A stretch of 64,000 nucleotides of DNA from Lepidodermella squamata (Eukaryota > Gastrotricha), in NCBI GenBank assembly GCA_047495785.1, contig JBLDXI010000030.1:1054001-1118000 (forward strand), read 5' to 3'. Positions within the stretch are counted from its first letter, which is position 1, and each line of letters starts with the position of its first letter. A program made the translations under genes and the position numbers. The notes below the pieces were generated by a model. It saw only the letters and a program-made list of their open reading frames with translations, did no database searches and had not been told where the DNA came from. Shown here piece by piece: positions 12,601 to 23,348 of the stretch.

Positions 12601-13965
12601 GGAGTATCGCGGCCGGAATGCAATTGCATCAGATTGAAGCCCCGGGAACGGCCTTCCAGGCGAACCAAACCCTGTCCCAATTGGATTCTCCGTCAGGGCG
12701 CCCTGGGCGCCTGAAGTTGCGAATGGAATAGCGGTTTTGGGTCATTTTGGCTGATTTCGGGCTTCCCTAGGCGCCCAAAGGAGTATCGCGGCCGGAATGC
12801 AATTGCATCAGATTGAAGCCCCGGGAACGGCCTTCCAGGCGAACCAAACCCTGTCCCAATTGGATTCTCCGTCAGGGCGCCCTGGGCGCCTGAAGTTGCG
12901 AATGGAATAGCGGTTTTGGGTCATTTTGGCTGATTTCGGGCTTCCCTAGGCGCCCAAAGGAGTATCGCGGCCGGAATGCAATTGCATCAGACTGAAGCCC
13001 CGGGAACGGCCTTCCAGGCGAACCAAACCCTGTCCCAATTGGATTCTCCGTCAGGGCGCCCTGGGCGCCTGAAGTTGCGCTCAAATTACATTATTTGGCT
13101 GAATTCAGCACTTGAGTCACCCTGAAAGTAAGCGAGTAAATTCTGTTCTGGCAGTTGGGACAAACCTCCAGGCCAGCATTTTCCAAGTTTTCGGCGTTTT
13201 CCTAGTTAATTTCCATTTTTACGAAATTTTGAAGATAGCACCGTAGCACCGTGCTACGGTCTATTTTTCACCGTAGTGCTACTGATAGCACTAATCGTAG
13301 CATTACCGTACTGAGATCGTAGTAGTGTTATATGGGTGCTATCTTATTCGTATAATGGCATATCCATTCCAGCACAAGCCCTTGCCACAGTTTGGCGAAC
13401 ATGTACTAGCCGGCGATGCTTGAAATTTCACAAATTTATAACCATTTCGTAACTTTGTTTCACTCTTACGACTTACAACTATCGCAATAAGGGCCCTGGA
13501 ACCCATATTTACAGTTACAGAAACCAGTCGCATTACATGAGCCACCATACGGACACACATCTATCAAAGACACAATTAAAACGGGTCATTATTTCCCGTA
13601 GCCCTACAATTTTTGATGCAATTGGTCGGCGGCACATCCCATGAGCCATTGTTCAGGCATCGATGCTGGCTCACAGGCTTGTCATTCATCAAGACCTGGA
13701 TCGTGTCGTTGTAGATATTCAGTTTATAGACATCGCTCTGGGTAATGTCTTGCCAAACGTAAGATTTAGCTGCGCTCGAACCATTCATGTACTGGTACCG
13801 AGCATATGCTGTCCTAAAACCCGGGCAAGTCGAGAAAGCGGCTGAAATTTATTATGCAATGTGATTACGATTAAGGAAAATGTTGGCCCATACTAGTTTA
13901 CCTGTGCAGATCAGCTGCGAGAGAAAAAGCACAAGAGAAGCAAGCGCAATTTTGAAAAGCGCCAT
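6633..13965 (-). CDS. Chimeric gene: Sushi-EGF-CUB-like-mucin stalk-Cys-loop channel
   Basis: Exons on the minus strand with matching phases are: 13965-13902 (signal peptide MALFKIALASLVLFLSQLIC), 13841-13608 (Sushi-like, ending CLNNGSWDVPPTNC), 13560-13477 (EGF: CPYGGSCNATGFCNC), 13418 down to about 13360 (second EGF: CSPNCGKGLC), then about 9090-8455 (CMCPDKSFGPSCQY, then a CUB-like beta-rich region), 8402-8155, and 8095-6633. The last exon encodes a Thr/Ser-rich stalk and then a full pLGIC. Its Cys-loop is CEMDLRKFPFDTQTC (canonical 13-residue spacing), M1 starts at RRRPNYYLLNIIGP, and M2 contains KPDRVMFVVTILLALTV. Introns are 52-60 nt except the one holding the satellite array. That large intron has no canonical splice pair that I can find, so the gene may be disrupted there, or two genes may be present. 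Channel similarity to the tandem array is distant. Confidence 0.65.
9098..13341. mobile_element. Putative satellite-carrying non-autonomous element
   Basis: The block between the two EGF half-exons begins TAGCACTCGCGCC (9098) and ends TATATGGGTGCTA (13341), giving inverted TAGCAC/GTGCTA tips. Both subterminal regions (9098-9195, 13230-13341) are rich in CCGTAGCA/TGCTACGG-type motifs, and the 179-bp array lies between. No transposase is present. The boundaries are inferred from these weak terminal similarities and from the interrupted EGF module. Confidence 0.4.
9593..13078. repeat. 179-bp tandem satellite array, 19.5 copies
   Basis: The unit starts GAAGCCCCGGGAACGGCC. Successive unit starts are exactly 179 bp apart (9593, 9772, 9951 ... 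12994), giving 19 full units plus 85 bp. Units differ only at a few diagnostic sites: GGGCGCC or GGTCGCC, AAAGGAGTATCG or AAAATAGGATCG, and CAGATT or CAGACT. Units 10-14 and 15-19 carry the same ordered series of variants, a five-unit (895 bp) higher-order repeat. Open frames through it are artefacts of the repeat. Confidence 0.97.
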
Positions 13966-14250
13966 TCCGACAAACAAAAAGCCGCCGACTGCGAGAATCT
14001 GCATACGGATTTTGGATACCATGCCTCATCTTGAGCTATTTTAGTCTTTATAATCAACATGTTATCGCTTCAACGCCGACTTTGCAATTTCCTATAGCAT
14101 GTTGATTATAAAGACTAAAATAGCTCAACATGGGGGAATAGTATCCAAAATCCGCATGCAGATTCTCGCAGTCGGTGGCTGTTTTTCGTCGGAATGGCGC
14201 TTTTCAAAATTGCGCTTGCTTCTCTTGTGCTTATTCTCTCGCAGCTGATC
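13909..14250. repeat. Long inverted repeat over the first exon of the chimeric gene
   Basis: Arms 13909-14061 and 14099-14250 (about 152 nt each) are inverted copies with only a handful of mismatches, separated by a 37-nt spacer. The left arm contains the start codon and signal-peptide exon of the minus-strand gene. The right arm carries the mirror copy reading the other way. The pair would fold into a long hairpin or could act as a symmetric promoter. Confidence 0.93.
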
Positions 14251-14352
14251 GTGTTTGACGACAATGGTCTTATTGAACTGTCGGTTAGTTCGAGGCTGCG
14301 TTTGTTTGGTTTATTCTTTACTTTCGTTTTGGCGTTGTTCGCTAGTCATTGA
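14194..14352 (+). CDS. Mirror copy of signal-peptide exon, 52-codon open frame
   Basis: The right arm of the inverted repeat encodes MALFKIALASLVLILSQLI, the same signal peptide as the minus-strand gene with one substitution in the hydrophobic core. After the repeat ends the frame runs on through unrelated sequence to TGA at 14350. The splice donor present in the original (CACAG|GTAAAC) is lost because the arm ends at the exon edge. It is probably a non-functional duplicate, though a small secreted peptide cannot be excluded. Confidence 0.35.
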   Translation: MALFKIALASLVLILSQLIVFDDNGLIELSVSSRLRLFGLFFTFVLALFASH

Positions 14353-15461
14353 TTAAATAAATACCTGTGTTCAAGCAATAATGGTTGAGCTGTTTTAGGA
14401 GTTGAACTTTGGCCAGACGAAGCGCTATATTTTTCCCAAGCAAGTCGCGTGCTGTCAGAGCAAGCGCGGGCTGTCATTAAAACCAGAAATTACTCTTGGC
14501 ATATTTCATAATTAAAATATGAAATATGATTTTATATGTGAAAAATAGAAATCAACCAGAATAAATTCATGGTAACTTTTAGACATAGAGATAAAAATGA
14601 TTTCAGCAGCTTCATTTTTATTCAAAATTAATTTTCTCGGAACGGATATCTTCGTTTTTCACCAAATAGAAGCATAGCAAGCATATAGAACGCGAGCTCC
14701 TCTTTCCTCTTTCACATGGTCTTTCACATTCTTTCACATTCAATCTTTCACATTCAAATTCATCTCGACCACCTCTTGCGATGGCTGAATAAAACCCTCG
14801 AGCCATTCGGAATTGGGCGTTAGCGGCTTAGCGTAATAATTGTTAATAACGTCCGAAGTCCAACTCGACCAATGAATCATCTCATTACACTTGTTGCAAT
14901 CATCTCGAGTGTGGCGGTGACACCTTTAACAAATAGCACGTGTCACGCCACGAATTGTTATTTCTGTCTGGCGCGTGCCAGCAATAGCCGCGCCAGAAAC
15001 CTGATGCCATTCCGCCTATAAAAAGCCCTACTTTGATACGTTTAGATCATCTACCGTTTCGGTGATCATAAAGTAGCTTAGCTCTAGCCTCAATAAAATG
15101 CCTTAGTTTCGTACCTTCCGAAGTGTGTTTTTGCTCAATCATCCTAACACCAAACAAGTCAGGTCGTCGGTCATGATCCCGTGATCGCGAGAACCCGTCA
15201 CCGTTACATCGAGCCTCGTTTTTGCTTAATATTAACACATCTTTAAACAGCATCTGGCCGATATTTTGCTCCAAATGAGTTCTCAGCAGTTTCTAATTAT
15301 TGACATTAAAAAATTGCTAGTATCGAAATTACCGGAGTAAAAATTAAATCGTATTCATGGAATAATTATTCACGGCGGGCGGCAACCGAGGGATCACGTA
15401 AAGGGAGCTTCGAAGCCGCAGTGTCCTATAGTACGTCCTTAGTGCTAGTTTTGAGATGGAG

Positions 15462-15690
15462 CAGCGGTTCCCAAACTTGTTGCCTCGTAGGACACGTAGT
15501 GTCCAAAGAGAATGGCTCGTAGGACACCTTACTAAAATGAATGAAATTTGATTGGGAATTGGGAATGGGTACAATTTGTTGAGCTAGAAAATGATTGCTT
15601 GTTAACATTGATTTTTGATGGCAAACTAGCTCGAATTTGAAAAAATCTCCGGTGAAATTTAAACTAAGCGTACGAGCGAAGCGAGGACAT
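15462..15690. mobile_element. hAT-like repeat end, copy 1
   Basis: Starts CAGCGGTTCCCAAACTTGTT, the style of terminus seen in hAT-derived MITEs. The following roughly 220 bp (CTCGTAGGACAC, GCTCGTAGGACACCTT, a GATTTTTGATGGCAA block and CTAGCTCGAA) are matched, inverted and with moderate divergence, at 22430-22676. Near its inner end is CGAGCGAAGCGAG (15673-15685). No partner end was found nearby. Confidence 0.5.
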
Positions 15691-15953
15691 TTATCGAATT
15701 TGACACTGAAAAACGCCGCACAACTTCTTAAAAGAAAAGACAATGCCTCGGGGTTTTCCCAGCAATTCAATTTGGAGTTTTCGTTCTCAATTATTAAATT
15801 TTAATTAATCATGTAGTCAGGTAAAATTTGTAACGAGCCTAAATAACAAGGGACATATGCCAGTTTCAAAGATTAAGTCTACCCTTTATGATCAGAGGCT
15901 TTCATAGAAAAACTTCATAAACAGGGAACTCGACATGGGCGCCAGATATTGTG

Positions 15954-17365
15954 ATCATTATGTTTCCGATTTTCCGGGTCAAAGTCCATTGTCAGCCATT
16001 GCTGTCATCCATCAGCCACAGTCAGCTCGCGTGTTGTCGTCCAGAGAGCTTGATGACTTGGTGACTTGGTGACTTGGTCGTGTCATTGCAATTTTCAATG
16101 CAAATTTCGCATGATTTTTCCAGGTGTTACTTATTACACTGCAGCACATATAGTGTGTTCAGAAAATGATCGGGAAGTCTCTTGCAACCTGCTATCAAGA
16201 AACGGGTGAATTGCGGTTACGTCTATGTTTAGTCTCTTGCGTTTAGTTCGTAACGAGTTTTTCAAGTAATTCAGGGACTTTTAACCGCTGTTTAATAACA
16301 TGGCCAACGATGGTGGATCAAAATGATGCAATTAAACATTTTACAGGTTTGGTGCTACAAAATCATGACATGAGTAGCACTGAGATTAAAGATTTGCCGA
16401 GCGGGCGCAACTCAATGTTACCATGTGTTAATTGGAGTCAAATCAAAGCTAATTTCCGTCTTTTAGGTGAAAAGGAGACATCACACCAAGATGTATGCTT
16501 ATTATCAAACAGAATATTTTTAGCAGAGCCAAATTTGCTTGTTGCATACAATATCCGGGTGGATATCATTGGTGGATAGCACGATGGATATTGGCCTGAA
16601 GGCAAGAAGGCTTTCTATGTGGGCCAGGGGCGCAGCCGAACGCCGGAATGGTGGCCTGAAGGACGAATATCCATCGCTGTCCACCGATAAGACCCGGATA
16701 TGGTTGTTATCCGGCGTCAAAAATCATAAAATCCGGATAACGGAGCCTAAGTTTAGATCCTGGCACCATAAACGCAACCAAGTTAAAAACAGTGACTTCT
16801 TTAAAAATGCAGGAAAATCGGCAAATAAGGCAAAGCAGGCCATGATCTCAAAGCGATGATCAGGCCTTATGCAGAAAATTGTTTTGGATTTCTGCTTATC
16901 AATCGCGATATTTTCCAGAAAAATTCGAAAATTCATTACTTCTGCAAATGCATTCTGCTTCCCATCTTATTCAGTTTTACCCCAAGCTATAAGTCAGTAA
17001 AAAGTGAAACCAAATATTTATGTTTTCCTTTCCCCTAAATTCAATTTCTCAAAACAAGTTGTTTGTAAGTCATCAAAGCATAGATACCTTGACCTGAAAA
17101 ATTATCAAAACGAAAAGCTTGTCGATGATGTCATGGTTATTGATGATACAGGTACAAAATAAAGGTTATAGGTGCTGCAGTGTAATAAGTAACACCTGGA
17201 AAAATCATGCGAAATTTGCATTGAAAATTGCAATGACACGACCAAGTCACCAAGTCACCAAGTCACCAAGCTCTCTGGACGACAACACGCGAGCTGACTG
17301 TGGCTGATGGATGACAGCAATGGCTGACAATGGACTTTGACCCGGAAAATCGGAAACATAATGAT
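15954..17365. mobile_element. Foldback element with 194-bp inverted arms
   Basis: Arms 15954-16147 and 17172-17365 are near-perfect inverted copies (outer end ATCATTATG/CATAATGAT, inner end CTGCAGCAC/GTGCTGCAG). Each contains a GTGACTTG triple repeat. The 1 kb between them has no recognisable transposase; the 89-codon frame at 16310-16579 has no visible similarity. A smaller inverted-repeat element (16549-16703, ends ATATCCGGGT/ACCCGGATAT) is nested inside. Confidence 0.85.
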
Positions 17366-17669
17366 GAATCAGCATCGACTGCGTTTGGAAAAGTGAACAA
17401 ATCAGGTGATTTTCGATTTTCGATTCGATCGCTCATTATTCTTGAGCGTTTAATCACAATGAATCATTTCCGGCGGTTAGAGATCGCTCTAGAAACGATG
17501 AACACATTTATTATTTTTCCGAAATATTAATGATTTTTGAAGGGTGCGGGTAAATCTGCCGCCCAAACATTTAAAAGTTCGCCCCATTTGCGTCGCCTAA
17601 AAATAAGGTAGTGCCGCCTTTCCTCAACCGCCTTTCGTCAACATGCTATTTCCTCAACGTATTGTTTAT

Positions 17670-18253
17670 GTTGGGGCCCGAGCCCGATTTCGGCCCGTAC
17701 GCGCTCCGGCCGGCCCGTACGCAGACGGGTAGCATTGATTTGCCACTCCGCGCTCGGGCCGGTTTAAAACATGCCCGTATGCGACGTTTACTGTAAATTT
17801 AATAAATTCGAGAGAATCACGCTTCACCGCACACGGGCCGGCCAAGGTGCCAGCCCGAGCACGGCGGAGAACAATGGGATCCAGTGCTATTGTTCAGCGC
17901 CGTACTCGGACCGCCGGGCTCGGGCCCCTGGAATCGGGTCGTCGGGCTTGGGTCGCCGGGCTCGGGTCATCCTACAACCAACGCCCACCCCGACAATTTT
18001 ACCAAGTCCCGGCCCGAGTACGGCGCTGAACAATAGCACTGGATCCCATTGTTCTCCGCCGTGCTCGGGCTGGCACCTTGGCCGGCCCGTGTGCGGTGAA
18101 GCGTGATTCTCTCGAATTTATTAAATTTACAGTAAACGTCGCATACGGGCATGTTTTAAACCGGCCCGAGCGCGGAGTGGTAAAGTGCCGTTACCCGACC
18201 GCGTACGGGCTGACCCGAACGCGTTCGGGCCGAATTCGGGCTCGGGCCCCAAC
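17670..18253. repeat. GC-rich palindromic foldback, 240-bp arms
   Basis: Arms 17670-17909 and 18014-18253 are inverted copies of equal length around a 104-bp centre. The inner part of about 140 bp is essentially identical between arms, while the outer part is more diverged. Ends are GTTGGGGCCCGAG / CTCGGGCCCCAAC. The arms are rich in CGGCCCG/CGGGCC motifs, unlike the surrounding AT-rich sequence. Open frames on both strands mirror each other and are not taken as genes. Confidence 0.93.
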
Positions 18254-21138
18254 AACACCTGCGCCACTCAACCGCGTGCGCGAGAGAGGCTCGGCAGCGG
18301 GCGCGCGACGTGTGCGCCACGTGTGTCAAGAGGTTGTAAAACAGGTGACATTTACTACCACGTCCGCGACCAAATCACCTTACTTAAGAGTCATTCAGCT
18401 ACTTAGAACTATTTACGGTTGTTGAGATTGTTGAGAGCTAAAATTTCGCGGCAAAGCGCCTAAGTCGAAATTATTAGCCTAAAATGAGCCCGCGCGCTGA
18501 TGTCAAAGGAATACTTTCGATTATCAGGACGGCTTTTTGACATAAATCAAATATAGAATTGTCGTCAAAAATAAAGGTCGAGTAGCTTCGACAGTTCGAT
18601 ATTTTACGGTATAACATACGTACATTTATGGTTAATTTTCGGCAGACTTTTCCGAATGTAAATTTTTCGCAACGTTTTAAGCGCGCGGCGCCGATTGCGA
18701 ATTTTTGCGCCTTGATAACTTTTCAACTGTGTGGAATTTAAAGAATAAATTTAATAACGCACAGCCGAAACTAATGTCAGCCTCAAATAAATTTCAGTGT
18801 AATAGGGGTGTTTCAAGTTGTACTTAGGACCCTTTTTTCTACGTGAGCCCGTAAACTTTGGTCGTTGGGTCGAGCACTCTCAAGTAATATATTTCATGAT
18901 TTTTTATTCGGGCAGTGCGGTATTCGCCTTCAAAGAGGAAAGTTTAGCAAATTAGCAAATATGCGCGGTTTTATGGTTAAAAAGAAATAATAATAGGGAA
19001 ATAAATCTACCGTATATGCCGAATTATTATCCCATGCTCAATTTAATTCCCCAGCCTATTTAAGCCCCCAGTTTCCAGGTCGTGTGAAACAATAAGAACC
19101 CACGCCTACAATTGCAGCCCGCAGAGCGTAGAGCGTAGGGTGAGTGTCTGCGGCAAAATTTTGGGGAAGAAGATAGCGAGACCAACAAGGCTGTTTGCAA
19201 GGCTAAGGAACACCAGTTAACCACATTTTCCGCGTGATTGGCGAAAAATCGACTTCATGTCCTTATACGCGTTAATCGCACTCAACGTCCTATCGAACAC
19301 TAGAAAAAAATTAGGTTTATTAGCTGAAGATAATAATCTTTTATGGCTATTTATCCTGAGGTTTATTAGCGGATTTTTATCTCATGGTTTTTTAGCTACG
19401 TCAAATGAATCAGCCTGTATGAATCAAGGACAAATCGCCACGGAAAATGGAGAAATTTTGGATAAAAAGCCATCGATTTCATTGTTGATAAACTTCGCCC
19501 GCCACGCAACAGCGGTCATGACACTTTCTGATTACGACTTGAAAGTATTTCATTCGACTTTTTCACACACAAACACAGCAGCGAGTTTTCGTATTTTTTC
19601 AGAGTTAACACCGCGGGAAAAACGAACGCGTCGATTTCCGAACCAATTTGTCGAAATTTGAGGGCTGTCAGGTGAGAACTTCTATCTATTTACCTGTTGA
19701 TTGATATTTTGATGGCTTGACCTGATGCATTTTATTTAATTCCTGAATTCATTTTTTTACATTGGAATAAATTTTAATTAGAAAATCAGCTAATTATCTC
19801 CGGCCAACACGGATTTTTCTAACACCGGTAACTTATAATTAAACTAACATACTACGAGTGTGCTATTTGCACCCACACGCGGGTGCATCCGATTTGCTAG
19901 CTACACCCTAAGGGTGCAACCATTTTGCTCGCTACACCCTATACCGCGCGTTAGTGTGGGTGCGACGATTTGACTCGCTACACCCTATACAAACAATGAG
20001 GAATTAGGAAAAAGCTGGCTGTCGGTGCGGCAAGGTGTACAGAAGTAATTAAAAAAGGTAAAATGCGAGTTAGCGAGATTACGTACCTGGGGTGACTTAT
20101 TAGCGCACTTTGCACAATAGGGTCACTTTGACTTGCCAGAATGGGTGACATGCCAAAATCGAATATGGTAAGGTAAACCCTAGTGAGTGGGGTACCGTTG
20201 GATAGCCCAAGGAAAGGCCAGCCTGGATGTGCACAATGTGCATCATAATAACCCATTTTGGGAGAGGACACAATATGTAAAGTCGCGGCATTTTTTTCAA
20301 TTTCTACCGCATTTTTTCGAAAAAGGACCGCACTCCTAATAAAGGCCGCACCCGATTAAACGCCGCAAAATTGTAGCTTTACCGGAAAACCTAGCGAAAT
20401 AATGATTCTCCGTGATTGAGAATTTGAAAGCGGTTCGAGTTGTTCTGACGAGCCACTGCTCAAACATCTGCGACATGGGTGTTTACTCAGTTACTGTTGC
20501 TTTTAGGGTTCAGAGAATAAAGGAACCAGTGCCGTATACCCACCGAGTTGATATTTCCATCAATATCTATTAAATTTACCGGTTTTATGTTGCTTCTTAC
20601 CGTTGCGTTTTCACAGCTTCTCGTTCACGTCGTGGAAGAACTCGCACTTCGGTTTTTTTTTCTGATTACAGTTTTGTCGTGTACAGCTTCGTTTTCGTAT
20701 TTTTCGTACGCGCATCTCAACAGTATTTTTTGTACGGTATTACAGCTGTAGTAGTTTTATAGTAAATCCCGGCCGTACATTAGCATACTGTAATCACACT
20801 GTACTGATAAGTACTGCCAAATGCCGTAGTTATTAGTACTGTCGAGTGTACTGTACATTGATGTACGGCAAATGACTGTATTTAACATGTACAGCTGGGG
20901 CTGCTGTACCGCAATCTACGGTAAATTACAGTATAGATGCTGTACAGTTAAAATCGTTGAATATGTATATATCATAATATATCAAAGTATGAATGGCTAC
21001 TGATAAATGGCGGCTATAATCGATAGTGTGATGAACGCGTTTGTATATGCACATTTTCAGGCCCGCCTACGTTACGGCTCTGCGCGCGCTCCTCAGCTCA
21101 TTCTGAAATGAAATCAAAGGGCAATCTATGAATTTCAC
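18254..21138. other. Intergenic with short local repeats, no gene supported
   Basis: Three imperfect units of about 45 nt containing GCTACACCCTA and GGGTGC lie at 19866-19990. A block of GTAC/CTGTA-rich sequence lies at 20728-20950. The 134-codon frame at 19257-19661 has a hydrophobic stretch but nothing recognisable, and is not called as a gene. Confidence 0.5.
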
Positions 21139-21385
21139 GTCGGCTTTTACTACAAAATGAAGTAAATTGAATTCTCTATCGATTGAATATTGATTTGTTA
21201 CAATTGAAGTTTGAGAATTAAACATTTTACGTGCGCACTTTTTACTTGGTGGTGCGCTCGCGTGAGGTCACCCGCCCTAATTTTTCAGTGCACGTAAAAC
21301 TTTTTCCCTTTCAATTTTTCGAGCGAGAACCCCATATTCAATCGATAGAGGATTTAATTATCTTCATTTTGGCATAAAAACCGAC
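21139..21385. mobile_element. MITE-like inverted-repeat element
   Basis: A left arm from GTCGGCTTTTA through ATCGATTGAATA (21139-21189) faces an inverted partner, TATTCAATCGAT through AAAAACCGAC (21335-21385). An inner pair, TTTTACGTGCGCAC and GTGCACGTAAAA, is also present. There is no coding capacity. Confidence 0.65.
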
Positions 21386-21621
21386 ACAAAAATTTCAAGT
21401 TACTCTTTGACAACTGCGCGTGCGGTAAAATTAGCGATAAATAACAGTGCGCACGACTTGGGCGAGTGAGCGTGCCTTGTAAATATGTCCTAAAGTTAGC
21501 CATGTTTGCTTATTTTTCGTACCTACCACTGTATTAGCACTTACTCAGAACATAGAGGAAATCAGACATATTAATTCAGACAGTCGTCATTACCCGCTGA
21601 GTATGTATCTTTTTACAATAG

Positions 21622-22407
21622 CAGGGTGCGAAGTACAGGGGTGCTGGGGTGTCGGAACACCCCAGCTCGGTCTGGCGGGAGAAAATTTTAAAATTTAATT
21701 GGAGTTGTGAAATCCATTATAGAACCAAAGTAATTTGAGAGAACCCCCATTGTGGGACGATGGATGCCGAGTTTTTAAGCAATTTCCGGCTATTCCTGAC
21801 ACTAAAATCGCCAAAAATATCGTCGGCTAAAGCTCGCTGCGCTCGCCTTCGGGTTTAAGGTTGTATAAGGGAATAAGCAACGGTGGCTAATTCAAGGTTC
21901 GACTATCGACCCTTCTAGTAGTTGCATAGAAACCATTTGTTTGACACTCCGCGTCATCTCATTTATATAATTGCCTTGCCATTTTATGAGATTTCAGACC
22001 CTCCTTCGGGGTAAAATTTAAAAAAATGTCCCACTTCGCTCGTATGTATGGCCTAATTTACTGGTAGGTAATGTTCAGATAAGAATGTTCAGTGATGTTC
22101 AAAGTCACTGAAGTAAAGAGCCCTTATTTGAGCCAAATATCAATGTGACAATGGGAAGAAAACGGATCGAACTAAAATGAAAGTAACGACTGTAAGTAGT
22201 CAATTTTAGGAGGGTTTGGAACCCTTCATAAACAAAAAAATCGGAAAATTTCTCGCTTCGCTCGTTTCATGGGTTAAAATCATAGCTAATTTTCCCCCAT
22301 TCCGAGTAAATGCTATTGATTTCGCGAGCGAGCGTAGCGAGCGAGCGCAATTTTTTGTTGCTCAATATTAGGAACACACCAGCTCGAAAATCCTACTTCG
22401 CACACTG
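21622..22407. mobile_element. MITE of the CAGGGTGCGAAGTA family, longer copy
   Basis: The left end CAGGGTGCGAAGTACAGGGG and the right end TCCTACTTCGCACACTG are the same termini as the element at 46703-46866. The interior differs and includes several GCGAGCG/GCGAAGC-type motifs. No perfect 8-bp target duplication is seen for this copy. Confidence 0.65.
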
Positions 22408-22429
22408 ATTACGTCGTTTTTCAGTGTCG

Positions 22430-22676
22430 AATTCTAAAAATTTCCCCTCTTCGATCGTGGTTACACGTGGAATTGTATCTATTTCGAGCTAGCCATCAAA
22501 ATGATAGCATCGACGTTGCCATCAAAAACCAATTTGAACAAGGGATCATTTTGTGGCTCAAAAAATTGAACAAATTCCCAACAAATTTTTATTCATTGTA
22601 CCAAGGCGTCCAACGAGCTATTCTCATAGGACACTGCTGTGTCATACGAGACAACAAGTTTGGGAACCGCTGGCAT
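22430..22676. mobile_element. hAT-like repeat end, copy 2 (inverted)
   Basis: Ends ACAAGTTTGGGAACCGCTGG and is the inverted, diverged counterpart of 15462-15690. Flanking octamers do not match, so the two ends are probably separate insertions rather than the two tips of one 7-kb element. Another single end of this style, CAGTGGTTCTCAAACT, lies at 22858. Confidence 0.5.
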
Positions 22677-23348
22677 AAGGTTAGCTCAGCCCGATCCAGG
22701 GGAGGAAAAAGATGATTTCACATTTGGTGTATAACTTGGGCTAGGAATATCGTTTTTTAGGGCTGAAAACAGGCATCGACGGGTCTAGTGCTGAGCTATC
22801 ACCGAGATGCGTCCAAATAGCAACAAGTACACAAATCGCGACACAATTGCGGGAATTCAGTGGTTCTCAAACTATTTTCGCTCCCGGTCAAAAATGGCGG
22901 CCGGCTGGAAACTTTTCCGGCCACATGGCCTTTTGAACTGTCAACCGGCCGCTTGTAATGATAAATTAGGACCTTATTCCCGGCCGCACGCCTCAATAAT
23001 CGAGAACCCGAACTCCGAACCCGTGCATTAATTAACCGAGCGAGCGAAGCGAGCTTTAGCTAACGCGATCCCACGTCCCCTTCCGCGAAAACCTCCCGCG
23101 ACCCATTTCAAAATTGCCCGCGATAGCTGAGGCGGGCTAGGCCGTAATTTTTTCGCTGCGCCAGTAAGCGGCCGTGTTCCAAACACGTCGGTCCAATTCT
23201 TGTGAGCTTCGATTATTATGTTGGCCAGCTCGGGCTCGGATGTATTTCTCGCGAGAAATCGATCGTAGTGTTCGTCAATGAGATCAGCGAAGGCTTCGAG
23301 TTCGCACTTTAAATATTCATTAATGTAAATATTATTTTATGAAATATG

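Noticed and set aside
12872-13084. Open frame within the satellite
   Set aside because: It repeats with the 179-bp unit and has no independent support.
17771-18425. Overlapping frames of 60-115 codons on both strands
   Set aside because: They are mirror images created by the GC-rich palindrome.
19257-19661. 134-codon plus-strand frame with a hydrophobic segment
   Set aside because: No recognisable domain, no splice context and low-complexity AT-rich surroundings.
15462-22676. One giant 7.2-kb hAT element bounded by the two inverted ends
   Set aside because: The ends are diverged, flanking octamers do not match, and other complete elements lie between; two separate insertions are simpler.
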